Shown: positions 43,101 through 53,685 of the stretch, one piece after another | Position numbering within the stretch: the stretch's first letter is position 1 | How the letters are laid out: every line of letters starts with the position of its first letter | Origin: Ptiloglossa arizonensis | Lineage: Eukaryota > Arthropoda > Insecta > Hymenoptera > Colletidae | NCBI RefSeq assembly: GCF_051014685.1 | Contig: NC_135054.1 | Coordinates: forward strand, 5,584,001 to 5,648,000 | Direction: 5' to 3' | DNA length: 64,000 nucleotides | Translations under genes and position numbers: made by a program | The notes under the pieces: generated by a model | What the model saw: only the letters and a program-made list of their open reading frames with translations | Database searches by the model: none | What the model was told of the DNA's origin: nothing

Positions 43101-44158
43101 GATGTTTTCTCTACTTACGAGTTTGTGCAATAAATACGTTAAATAAATAAAATATATAGAATAAATATCTCATTCGGTATATGATATTAACGAAGGAATA
43201 TGTACAGTTATTATGTATTAACCATTTGGTTGTAACTGTTTATCGTGTACTATTGAATCTCTAAATTGTTTTTATCCAGCTTGTTGTGTGATTATGTATT
43301 AAAAATCCCAGGCAAATACAATTTACATATATTCGTAAAGTATACGAAAGAAAATGTGTTTTGATCTCCAGAATTTTCTGTCACGGATCAATCCATAATC
43401 ATAATATTATTTCAAATGTCACAACTTGGTTCGTTATTAACCGTAATAAAATTAATCTATGAATACTTGTGATATTATGACACTATGTGGATGCTGTTTG
43501 TTAGTTCATGCTTGCTTGATGAATCTTTAAATTCAGTTGTTTTTTCCGATTTATTTTTACAACCATCGGCTTCCTTCTTATTGTACCATAAATGACACTC
43601 CACCTTGTATACAAGCAATTATATTTTCCTTTCAACGTGTACGAACTATCATTTCCAATGAAATAAGAATAGTGACTAGTATCAGATAATTACACATTCA
43701 CATTGAATCACACCACTTCAATTTTTCAATAGATTTCACCAAGTTTTTCCTCGAACTATGAAGTGCATCTAAAATGTAACAATTTTACAATTTCAAATCT
43801 TAATAATGTTTCTGTAAAGTATAATTCGGTGGCGCCATTTGCGTATGATAAACTCGCAATTGGACACTTGGAGGTACTATGAAACATCACCCCAAAAGAA
43901 CAAATCATCTTTCAAGATTGATGTGTTTGTAAAAAATGGACCGACACTTTAAACTCGCGACTATTCCGTTTGACAGGATACGATATGCAAGACAATTATG
44001 TGGATGGGGCACATACCAAAAACATGGAAAATTAAATCACGAACTGCGTGATAGACACGCAGAATCTCCGGTGTATCTAAAGCCGATTTTTGGGACGCGA
44101 CCGACACACAAACTGACAAGACAAGGCAAAGGTGCAGTTTCTTCATTGTGGTCCTCAT
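31200..44158 (-). CDS. Gene B: secreted phospholipase B1-like GDSL lipase, 418 aa, 7 coding exons
   Basis: Exons, in transcript order: 44158-44017, 37268-37170, 34418-34207, 33012-32836, 32096-31798, 31615-31437, 31348-31200. They total 1257 bases (418 codons plus TGA) with consistent phases. A signal peptide (MRTTMKKLHLCLVLSVCVSV) is followed by an acidic/helical stretch and, in exon 2, PFPCNVTG, the family's usual lead-in. GDSL has its nucleophile at Ser108; GSNDFC (217-222) is the oxyanion block; DCFH (358-361) carries the Asp/His. The exon 5 pattern CYITT...ECPC and exon 6 RWQKLEEEIADYSEF resemble one PLB1 subgroup in insects, distinct from gene A. Exon 4 is 177 bases, as in gene A, with equivalent ends. 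Two donors are weak (GTTCGT after exon 4, GTCTGT after exon 5). The start was chosen because it gives a signal peptide and a phase-1 donor (GTATGT) matching exon 2; Met5 is an alternative. An AATAAA lies at 30832-30837. A secreted lipase is inferred; substrate unknown. Confidence 0.93.
32338..32356. repeat. (TA)n run
   Basis: A short alternating TA tract lies in gene B intron 4. It is a simple repeat only. Confidence 0.7.
34920..35630 (-). mobile_element. Mariner (DD34D-type) transposon relic
   Basis: Three collinear minus-strand blocks match mariner transposases. Near 35480-35430 is EQTANIKFCFKLEK (N-terminal helix-turn-helix lead-in). Near 35365-35230 is VYQWYKRFEADRRNVNNN, then RSGRSKIEITEENIQ (second DNA-binding half and linker). 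Near 35150-35080 is LPDLVLCDYFLFPRLE (third-acid block). Stops and frameshifts break the frame, and most of the catalytic core between the linker and the last Asp is missing. It cannot encode an active enzyme. It lies in gene B intron 2. Confidence 0.8.
36319..36368. mobile_element. Minimal MITE, copy a (about 50 bp)
   Basis: TAGGTTGTTCAATAAGTTTG is directly followed by its own complement, AAAACTTATTGAACA. The ends are those of the 200-bp MITE family, with no interior left. Confidence 0.75.
36372..36418. mobile_element. Minimal MITE, copy b (about 47 bp)
   Basis: TGGTTGCTCAATAAGTTTTA is followed by a shortened complement (TCGAACAATCTA). It lies a few bases from copy a, so the pair may be one insertion into or next to another. 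Confidence 0.65.
38286..38326. repeat. Short tandem repeat AAGGACTAATT
   Basis: Three imperfect copies of AAGGACTAATTAAGCC stand in a row in gene B intron 1. Nothing suggests a function. Confidence 0.6.
39144..39965 (-). mobile_element. pogo/Tigger-like DNA transposon relic
   Basis: The ends are inverted: TAGGGGAAAGTGGAATATAG at 39144 and the complement of AAGGGAAAGTAGAATAAAGT at about 39945-39963. Inside, on the minus strand near 39672-39560, is EDWIQCINCKR followed, after a one-base frameshift, by AHEGCTNAKEKNGELHICDY. That is the Trp-x-x-Cys-x-x-Cys...Ala-His-x-x-Cys zinc-finger tail found at the C terminus of pogo/Tigger (jerky-like) transposases. The DDE catalytic core is deleted. It lies in gene B intron 1. 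Confidence 0.7.
41032..42780 (+). mobile_element. Tc1/mariner-type element with about 300-bp TIRs (1.75 kb, degenerate)
   Basis: 41032-41345 recurs as the reverse complement at about 42478-42780; landmarks are AGAGGTGACCAT, GCAAGCTTGTATCAACACGA and TCACTCAAGGTGAGAAATGA. TA flanks both ends. The plus-strand interior has an N-terminal helix-turn-helix remnant at about 41488-41700 (YHYSIEETTNVL, then YPKRVEPNENL after an in-frame stop; DUF4817-like) and a DDE remnant at about 42170-42350 (FERDKAPFHTCKAIK, then SLPDLSPLDRFFL). The order matches the insect DUF4817-DDE_3 transposases. Several stops make it inactive. Two minus-strand open frames here (41577-41789, 41825-42181) are antisense to it. 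It lies in gene B intron 1. Confidence 0.8.
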
Positions 44159-44620
44159 AACGTAGAATTGCTCCGTCGTGAGTCAGATGATTTGCAGTAA
44201 CACGAGTTCTCTGATCACTCTACCGACGACACTGAACAAGTCCCAAATGGTCGCGTTGCCTTTCAGCGGTTTGCCGTGCTCTGAGATCGAACTACACGCG
44301 GGACAATACAAAACTGCCGCGCTGGCTGCTGCGTGCACGTATCATCTACGACCTTGATTGTACCGTAGCCGGTTCTGAGTTTCAATGATCGCTACGAAGG
44401 ACACTCGTTAGCATTGCTGTAATTGAGAAAAAGCAACGACTTGCTAAAAAAATCGGTATTTGTAGAAGCTGTTACGTATGGAAAACAGTTGCTCGCAGAA
44501 GCGACGGACGACTAAAAATCTCTGAAAGATAAATTACATCTAATGGACGTGATCACGCGTGTCCACGTGCGCGCGCACGCATACTCGACGAAAAAGGATA
44601 CCTCTGGATTTTCTTGATTT
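44159..44620 (-). promoter_or_regulatory. CpG-rich region upstream of gene B, candidate promoter
   Basis: The roughly 450 bases just 5' of the gene B start codon are rich in CpG compared with the surroundings, including GTCCACGTGCGCGCGCACGC near 44557-44580. No clear TATA box or initiator could be assigned. The promoter role is inferred from position and composition. Confidence 0.4.
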
Positions 44621-47600
44621 TCTAATAACTGTTCCGAGTGTTTTCGGACTAAGAAAAAAGTCACAAATTTATGAGTATGCAAAAGAGTGGTTCGAAAGTA
44701 ATAATGTTCGTGTGTTTGTTTTCTTCTTCCGAGATTCTTGCGAAAACTTAGTAACATATTTTTAGAGTACGCGCACAAGCTTAAAAGTTCGAAAAAGTCA
44801 GAGAAAATCGGACTTTGAAGAACACCTTATGAGACGTAAATAATTTCTATAACGAGTTACAATTATTTAGTTAGTTACTTATTTATTAATTAATTATTTT
44901 CTGTTTTTATGCTTTGATTCAGAGGGTCCTCTAAGCTGAATATGGTACACTTTTGTTTTGTAGGTCAACTTCTTTCGAAATTTTCAAAGTTAACTGCTTT
45001 TATGTCATAATTCGATTGAGTAATGAATAGTATCGAGATGTATTTATCTTAAAAGTCTTCGAGATATTCAATTACCGAACTACTGAAATTCTAATCATTG
45101 AACTGCTATATCCTGTGCATGTGACATCGCCGCGATTGTTAATTTATAGTCCGACTACTTTCTTTGATTATAATCATCCACGTATGCATTGTTAAGAATG
45201 AATAAGAACCATTTGATAAATATTACTCCACACCACGAACAAATATAACATGATTAACCTAACATGAATATCGTGATATATTTAAAGATAAGCATCCGCT
45301 GCAAATGAATGATTCAAGTATCGAAGAAATACGAGGATGTAGACAAATACAAATGATGAATTAACACATTTTTCACGGTTAAGAGGTTAAAAAACCGTAG
45401 ACAGTGCTTTGACATCGTTGCAGAAGTTTAATGTCCTATAATTCAAGGTTTTTTAATGTCGGATAAAAATTAAATTGTAATGCCTTAATAATAGGTTGCT
45501 CGATAAGTTTTGTCGTTCGATAAGAAACGGAGCTATCAGATTCGTAATTTTATTTTTCTAAAGATGGTACTACTGTTTGATGAACATGTGTGAAGTTTCA
45601 TGTAGATCTGTCGACTCATTCGTATATTTGCAGTAGTTCAAAGTTGTCATAGTATTTTTTTACAATGGAAAAAGTGACAAAATTTATTGAGCAACCTAGT
45701 AGCTGCATATCTCTGAATGTATTATCTTCAGGATAGGTATAACTTAATACTTTTATAATCAGAATTAATTACTCTATTAGAATTCTATCCATAAAAAATG
45801 AGCCATTCAATTGACTCACAAAGGTTGTACTCAACTTGTAAGTTTATCTGAACTAAAGTATAAAAAGAATACATTAAACTTATGATAATATATTCCTTCT
45901 ACCAAGTCACATTTTAACATACCTACATGTTTTAATAAACAAGCCATTTCTATTACACGTGTACTTTTTCTGATCATATACTGTCCAAAATGACTATTTT
46001 ACATTGTTCGTTTTATTCATTAATTGCCGAACCGACTTTCATTTTAGAATCTTAGTTATTTTGATAAAAACTCGTAAACAGGATCGAAATGTTGAATTCC
46101 AGTTTATTCTATGTTCTCGGTAATTAATTATTGTGTTGTATATTCTCATTCTTATGTAGACATACGTATGCTTGTGTTATTAATATTTTATCGTAAACAA
46201 TTTTCGAATGAAAATAACAATTTTTAATAAAAATTTTCCATAAATATATATGTAGAGATAAAACTCATTGTTCTACACCGGTAGAACTTTTTACCAGAAT
46301 TTTCATAAGTGATTGAAATAGTTCAACAATTAAAGTTCTTTACGTTTGAGCTCGGATATTTCACATGGTGTGTATCCCATGTGCCGTAACGTATCCTAGT
46401 TAGTATCGTCTCAAAATGGTATCGCAAAACATTTGTAACTGATGTCTCTCGTTGATCGGTTCTTTTTATTCAACGTGTGGTCGACAAAACCGTTGTACGT
46501 GATAAAGAGGCTGATGATTCTCAAACGGTAGAACACACCATAAGGAAACTCACGGTTTTGAAATTGCTTTGCTTTTATTTATACATCTCACCGAATTGAC
46601 GCATTCCTTTACCAACATTTACATTCTTCCTGGAACAAGAGTACATGCATATTTTATTAATCCATTCACCTCTCGGTCATATTAAACATGAGATCTACAT
46701 ATGCAACCTGTACAATGTGTTGGAAAAAAGTCAACAGACTTTGAGGTCAGACAATAATAAAATTGTCACAGGTTGACACAGGTTAAAAAATCAATGCTGC
46801 CAAAATTATTTTCATAACATAATTGGTAATTAAGATGGTTCTGTTACTTCCGATTGTCATATGCGATTTCTAAACAAAAGATTATCTTACTCTAACCTTT
46901 TTTTAATGCATGGAATGGATTTTCTGCGAATCATTATATACGCACATTTTATTTGTCAATGCAAGAAAGTATCGCATTTTATTATATTATAAAATTACAA
47001 TTACAATAATAACTAAATACAGCTAAAAATTACATTTATTATAACTATATTTTATAATGTTATAATATTATTCTTAGTACAGAAAATAAATCACTGAAGT
47101 AATCTAGATTAAAAGTTGCTTTTAATTCTGATAACATTGATTTTTCGACTTATGTTACCAACCTTTTCATTCAATTTAGTATGTACTATATTATCTTTAA
47201 GATCAACAAATTCCCTTTTTGCACTGTATAATAAGTTTTGCACATTTGCACAAGTAACTTTGAAAGAAGCCCAGCTAATCCATAAATAATTCGTTTAATA
47301 TTGAACAACTTCTTTTAGCACAGTGATAATTAAGAAAATAAATATTTAAAATTTTCACTGGTATTTTTGCTAATATCGCGAGTCATCGTTTGCTTAGACA
47401 ATAAAGCAGAAATTGTATCTTTTGTGTTCGAAATTAAAATGGCCCGCACGACTCTCGCGCGTAATTCCTCAAATTGATGATGCTGGATACTACCTGACAA
47501 ATGCAAATATTACTGAATAATTAAGTACGCACCGCGCATATATCAGTCTAAGCGGTCAAACAAAGAAGAACTGGTGACTTGTAGCATTTTAAAGAGCAGA

Positions 47601-48150
47601 GATTCTTTTTTAAAGTTAAAGTAAAAGAAACTCTTGAACATAATCGTTGAGGAGCAAAATTTTACAGTTACCATATTTTCAAATTAATTTTACTTTTAAC
47701 ATCATTTACGTACGATAAATTATATGAATATCATTAATGATTTAAAAAAACATCAAAATTTACTATTGTTTCTTGTGGAAAAACCAAATGGAATTTATTT
47801 TGTAGGGTCGACAAAATATAATAATAGTATTTACATGACTTGAAAATTTCTTCTCAGTGGTAAAGAAGAAAGTATTTTTTTAAATGTAATATCTTGAATG
47901 TCACCTTTTATTTTGAAACGTCATTATCTTTCATAGCAACCATTTATACATAGTGAATCATGTGAATCGTCTACCCTTATTACTTTCATTGTTAACAAAC
48001 CGATCAAAATATCGTTATCAAGATCAACATTCTTCGAAGAAATGTCCATTAAAATATTGCCTTATAATACTTGATATCACCTTATAATAACTGTTATCAC
48101 AGTACATCGTTTATGATGTCTCTTTTAGGGAGTATTCAAAATCATTTAAA
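44621..48150. other. Non-coding stretch with one MITE
   Basis: No supported exon or RNA gene was seen. The only structured item is the MITE at 45492-45698. The rest is AT-rich unique-looking sequence. Confidence 0.55.
45492..45698. mobile_element. Mariner-type MITE copy 3 (about 207 bp)
   Basis: It begins TAGGTTGCTCGATAAGTTTT and ends AATTTATTGAGCAACCTA, with the interior collinear with copy 1 (GTAGATCTGTCGACTCATTC, then ACAATGGAAAAA next to the right end). It lies about 1.3 kb upstream of gene B, outside any known gene. Confidence 0.85.
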
Positions 48151-48219
48151 AATTTTTTATCTCATAGTTTTCGTTCGTCTATCTTTTAGCAAGAATTAAG
48201 ATGGAGCCAATGAGCGTAA

Positions 48220-48725
48220 TAAAATATATTTTTTTTCTTCATCTAAAAGAAGATGCAGTTGCAACTTATAAAATTATTTAAACTTTTTAAAATGACTTCT
48301 TTGCAAGGAAAACTTAAACCCATCAATCTGTACATAATATGTTCTTTACTATTTACAACTTCTTTCCAACATTCCAGTAGGTTTTCAATTCCACTGCAGT
48401 AGAAACAAGCTGATTTGGTAGCAACGAAATGGGTTTAAGTTATCTTGGATTTCTTTGTCGTTGTTAAAGATAATTCCATGTGTCTCCGGACGAGATTGTA
48501 TTGCAAAATGATATAACATCGATGGTTTGGTCGTTTTTGTTGAATCGAATCAGCCAGACGTCGCAGTTGCTCCAAATAAAGCTGAGCCACCATGATTTGA
48601 TTTCTTGGATGCATCTCGACGTGGATGATCTAACTCGGACCTTCACAGTCCCACAATTCCGACAGCATTGTCTTTCGAGAATGCAAGACGTGCATCGCTC
48701 GTGACGTTGTCTGCTTATCGGGACT
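48220..48725 (-). pseudogene. Second mariner transposase relic
   Basis: In one minus-strand frame near 48600-48490 the translation includes QLYLEQLRRLADSIQQKRPN followed by HRCYIILQY. This matches the mariner stretch that precedes the second catalytic Asp (Q-L-x-x-L-x-x-x-L-x-x-K-R-P). The expected Asp-Asn-Ala-x-x-His is not intact. Downstream, near 48370, ECWKEVVNS resembles the tail. It is broken and inactive; its ends were not found. Confidence 0.55.
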
Positions 48726-49083
48726 GAGCCACTATCTTTGTTAAACTTCCGTAGAATTCATGAAGCCGATTATTTAACATAATAATATTCTTATCCGTGA
48801 ACGCACGAATATTTATTAGACAGTGAAAAAAAAACAAATGTAAAAGAGAATAATACAGGGTTCAATATCCTTCGAAGTTTCGATATAATTCAAAGTTTGG
48901 TATATTCAACATTTGTGTACTCTGCGTGCTTATATTTAAAGTCTGTGTATTGTGAAAAGGTTCTGTCTAGGCGATTTTTAAATATAAAATCGTCTGAAAT
49001 GGGTAGTGCCATAATTGACAAATCGGTGCCAAAATTTTTCGTGTGGTCGTGGTCGAACCGCTGTTTGAAAGGGCGCAAGAAAT

Positions 49084-49216
49084 TGGACCCTGGGTTGTAC
49101 CTACAACCCTGGGTTGTAAAGACGACATTTGGTAAAGTCATTACCTACGAGTATCGTAGATTTACAACATGTCAATCACTATTGTGGATTTACGACATGT
49201 CGATCACTATTGTAAA
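49084..49216. repeat. Two neighbouring short tandem duplications
   Basis: A 28-base unit (GATTTACAACATGTCAATCA...) at 49159-49186 is repeated at 49187-49214 with a few changes. Just before it, ACCCTGGGTTGTA is duplicated around 49087-49120. They lie inside a 130-codon plus-strand open frame (48897-49289) that has no recognisable domain. Confidence 0.75.
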
Positions 49217-50164
49217 TAAAGTAGTAAGACGTTGCAAGTTCCTATCTTCAGAAGCACAAAAATATCCTGGCAATAAAGCAACTTTTTAGAGTCTTAATAT
49301 TTCGCGCAATTAGGCGATCGGAACGACAATAATTCCGGCAACTGTTTTTCATACTACCATAGCGACCGTATCATAAACCCAGGTTCGGTTGGTTTTACCT
49401 GGTTCCGTTGTTGTGTATTGGTATAAAGTTTCTTGTTTCCCGTGATGGCTAATTTCAAAGAACGTCGATGTTGGAATAAAATCTTATTGACGTTTTATCG
49501 AAGGGCTCGGTGAAAAAGTGATGTAAATAGATTTTTCTCAAAGTATAAAATAAATATAGAAAACGGAACATAGGTTCCGTGTCTATTGCAAAAACTTGCA
49601 TAAGTTTTGGATACATGTGTGAACACTACAAAAACAGAAACGGTAGAATATTAATTTTTTAGAATACGATTATACCTACGTTAAGTGTGGTGTAAAAGTA
49701 GTAAAAATGGTACAGATGAAAAAATTCTACTGGAAAATATAAAGAAAGAAAAAATTTCCAAGCCTTTACGAATATGTATAGTAATATGTATACTATCTTT
49801 TAATGATTCTTTTTTCATACAGCATTGCTCAATTATATACAAAGACTTTGCTTGAATATACATATATACATGTGCAAGAGAATCATCGCAATCACTGTCT
49901 ATGTTTCTTCAGTTTGAACGACTCTTTAATTTGAGCAGCTGAGGGTTAAAAAAAGAACGATAAGATATGCGGTTAGGATCCAATATCATTCACTGATCAA
50001 AATAAAAATTTGTATATAAAGTTCTGAATGAATTGCTGAGATTTTCTCGTCGAAAATAAAGCCGAACATGACTCTATTCAAACTATTTTTAATGATATAA
50101 ATGATTTAAAAAAATGATTTACAAAACGTATAAATAAAAATAATCCGAATAGAGTTGTACTTAC

Positions 50165-50395
50165 ATAAATCCATTGATAGTTCTCTCATGAAGATACAAT
50201 GAAAAATATACAAATAGTTAGTTTGTATTAGTGTTGTCCTAGAGATACGTGTGCAGCATCGATGTTACGTTCACTCTTGATATATCTGATTCATTCCCTT
50301 CATCGAATAGTTCGCACGTGGCTGTATTTTATTATCAGCTCGAAATAGAAAAGCATCGATTTCTGGAACGACTCTGCGACCAACTCTACTTTTAT
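50165..50395. repeat. Diverged interspersed repeat, copy 2
   Basis: This copy aligns, with gaps, to about 30290-30545 in the same orientation. It is of unknown class. Confidence 0.5.
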
Positions 50396-50564
50396 GCGTA
50401 AGTTTACCGATAGAGTAAAATATGTATATTACAGAAACTACCTTCTCATTTTCAATGCAAGTTAAATGATGTGACTACTATCCGCACTCTCTATGCACGT
50501 GGCAGTTATAGACAGAGCATTTGTATAAGAAATTAATTTTAATGCGAATAGTAAATATACTCGA

Positions 50565-50715
50565 AATGTATAGACGAAAAACTGCATAATTTTTACAAAC
50601 AAATGGAGAAACTATCCGATTTTTACAAATGGGTCTAAGGACTGCACAATTTCGACAAATAAATGTATTTACAAAATTACATTTTGACAAATAAATACAT
50701 TTACAAAATTATATA
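50565..50715. repeat. Decayed tandem repeats (ACAAATAAATGTATTTACAA-type)
   Basis: Units such as CTGCACAATTTCGACAAATA recur several times, and TTTACAAAATTA.AT is repeated at the end. The minus-strand open frame across it shows matching protein repeats (FICRNCAV, FVCKNYAV), which simply reflect the DNA repeat. Confidence 0.6.
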
Positions 50716-51991
50716 AGAAGAGTTCCAAAAAAAAATACAAGACAAATACGAAATAAAGACGATGTTTAAGATATTGTGTATGGAAAGTTCAACGACTTAC
50801 AATACAAAGTACGTTGAACTCCTTTTTTTTATCGCTTATAAAAATATTCGTCCATGACTTCATTACATAATACTTTATAATCCACTTACTCGTACGAATT
50901 TTTATGTAAAGGATACCATTACCAGGCACCGACCAATTTTAGATGCTTTTGTAATACACAAAAAACAAATTTATTCTCAAGTTGCAGTCACTCAAAATGC
51001 AAATGCGAAATAACGAAAATAACAGAAAACCTGTTATTATAATAAGAATGAAACGACGCAAATTCCATCTTCGTCATAACGTAAATTGTTACTATTAACT
51101 CCAGAAATTGAGCAAAGAATTTCGCTTTTAAATAATGGTTACCGTCTTATTGCTACAATTGTGTGATTTTATTATACATTAAGTATTGTCAGTATACATT
51201 CTTGTAATAATCCGTGTGATACTTTATCTTCTATATTTTATTCCATTATATATAATTAAGTAATGTGTATTAATTTCAATATACTTTACAATGTGGACTT
51301 CTAAAGAGGTTTAAAAGTATGGGCCAAGTTTTTATGTTTAATCAATGTGTCTAACGTTACATATGTTGCAACTAAGTTACATCAATAAATTCCAAATCAG
51401 CAGGAAAACAACTTGCACGATTTAATGTATAGATAGTAGTCAACCGTGTTACACGATAGCATGCTAAAGATCAAGTTTTTACAAACAGTAAAAGAAGATT
51501 TAATTTTAGAACGTTTACGAAACTGTTCCACTTCCGAAGAGATTTATTAAATAACTACACCCTTTTAGTTTTTTACTTACGAATAATGTTGTAAACGATT
51601 ATAACGATTAAATATTGCTGTTGTTTATCATGCAAGAAGGAAAACGAAATTACAACATGGAATAAAATAGCTTTTGATTTGAAGTTGTAAAGTATAAGAA
51701 ATATTCTACTCCATTGCATATTCATATCACAGATGAGATATAAAATAGAGTATACTATTTACCGATTATCACATGAATGCGTAGGTGCGTATGCCTTGGG
51801 CCTTAGATACCATTTTGAAGCTTTAACTTACAAATATTTTTATAAGAATAAAACTAAAAATCTTTCAATTTCATTGTTTATGAAGTTCATGGTCTTTAAA
51901 TGCCAATCGGTGACTTCTTACAGAATAAGGGTTAACTCATGTCACAAATTTCATTGTGCGTTATATTTCACGCTTCGTTGGTTCTGATGGT

Positions 51992-52011
51992 CCCCCCCCC
52001 CCCCCCCCCCC
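51992..52011. repeat. Homopolymer C20
   Basis: Twenty consecutive C residues follow GATGGT and precede GGTCGTTG. This is striking in an AT-rich genome. The minus strand carries G20, able to form a G-quadruplex. The exact length should be treated with caution because such runs are error-prone in sequencing. Confidence 0.85.
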
Positions 52012-53487
52012 GGTCGTTGTAAGGGATAGCAATGACCATACAACGAATTACACCTGTGTGATTGTGCAACGAAAATTTACAGTAAACATTTCATCTTACG
52101 AGAATTGGTGTCACACAGAGTGTAAATAATACCGTCTTTGTAAAATATTAATAGTTCTGCAGCGACCTCTTCATATAAAAACGGTGATTCTGGGAACTAT
52201 ATTCAACCGAACCACCGAAGTCGGTAAAGGAATTAATCGTAGAACACTCGCCTCTGTACAACGTTTATTGTTCTATAGGGTCTATCACTTTTAGAAAATA
52301 TTGTACCAATAAGTTAAATACATTCTCATAATCTTATGTAGCAATTTCCATGGCATTAATAATTAAAACAAAAAGGTAATATATACGTTATTTTTCTGTA
52401 TTTTCCAGATATCTATAAGTAAAATTGCAAATAAAATAAAATTTGTAGCTGGATAAGCTTTTTTATAATGAATGTGTTGATAATGTATATTAGACTTTAT
52501 GTAAAAAGGCTACTACTATGTATCAGATACAAGCACTCATTTAAGTAGGAATAATTAGTATTTAAATTTATGTTTTATTTCTAGGAAGCGTGGTACTCTA
52601 TATTGAATTAAACTACTTCATATTGAAAACATAACCACCTTCTTAGTTGGTTCTTCAAACAGCAATCTAAGCTATCGTATGTTTGAAAAATGTAGATAAT
52701 TAAAAATTCTGTATAGAAGGAAGGTGGCTGGGATGCGATTAAGACGAATTATATATATATCGATATTATTTAGTATGTAATTACGAATTGTGTCAATCAT
52801 TAATTACATTACAAATAATATCAGCAAATTGACAGCGATTTTCCTCGTATAGTTTACCATAAGTGTAACTTGATTGTTGGGTATATAGGGTAGACTATGT
52901 TTTATTCATCCTATCAACTTTAGAAATGTGGCAGCTACGTAGATAACGGGATTTTCCTTCGAAAGGAAAACATGGGAATCGTAGTTTTTTCCAACGCCTT
53001 ATCTCTCCCCTACGCGATATTTCTTATGATTAGAACAAGAACACTCTTAAATAACCGGAATTATAAGATAAAAAAGATTCTTCCCCGAATACTCATCGTA
53101 CAAAGATAAAAATCGTTCACTCGCCGTTCACAATGAATGAATAACCTACAAATGTCGTATTGCGAAAATATTATTATTTTTGTATTTTTGTTTTAATAAT
53201 AATTCGATCTTTATTAATTTATCCAGAAGTATGAACACAGTGGCCTTAAAAAGTATTGTGTTCGTCGTAACCGAAGAAAATATTCTACTTTGTAAATAAA
53301 TACTTGGGTCCTGCACAAAATCTAATACAAATCTAGCACACCTAGCAGATTAGACCGATCCAAATTTCAATCATTTTTCGAATAAGTACCTGTTGCCATC
53401 CAATTTTGATTTGTACCGTATAGCATTGATATATAATCTTACTTTATTTTGAATCAATATCGGTGGTTATAACATTAAAATGGTATC

Positions 53488-53685
53488 GGGATTCGAAGAC
53501 CCCCGATCTATGTGACACAATAAAGCATTACTCGTAATGTCTATCTTGTATCTCGTCCATGAATTTAACTACCGTAAAATGAACATATTTATTCGATATC
53601 TTGTGTGTTCGTGAACCCCGATTCATATAGCACAAAATTACATTGCCTGTAACGTCTATTCTACACAGATGGAATCTCGTCTGGG
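53488..53685. repeat. Old tandem duplication, period about 117 bp
   Basis: ATTCGAAGACCCCCGATCTA at 53491 is echoed by GTTCGTGAACCCCGATTCAT at 53608. Each is followed by a similar stretch (CACAATAAAGCATTACTCGT vs CACAAAATTACATTGCCTGT, then TGTCTATCTTGTATCTCGTC vs a related TCTATTCTACACAG...). The two units have diverged a lot. Confidence 0.6.

Larger units (their letters stand above)
49300..53450. other. Non-coding stretch with repeats
   Basis: No gene is supported. It contains a second copy of the diverged interspersed repeat (50165-50395), a patch of decayed short repeats (50565-50715) and a C20 run (51992-52011), each listed separately. Confidence 0.55.

Noticed and set aside
43936..44160. 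74-codon plus-strand ORF
   Set aside because: It is the antisense shadow of gene B exon 1.
48897..49289. 130-codon plus-strand ORF
   Set aside because: It contains DNA-level tandem duplications, has no recognisable domain and no splice context; probably chance.
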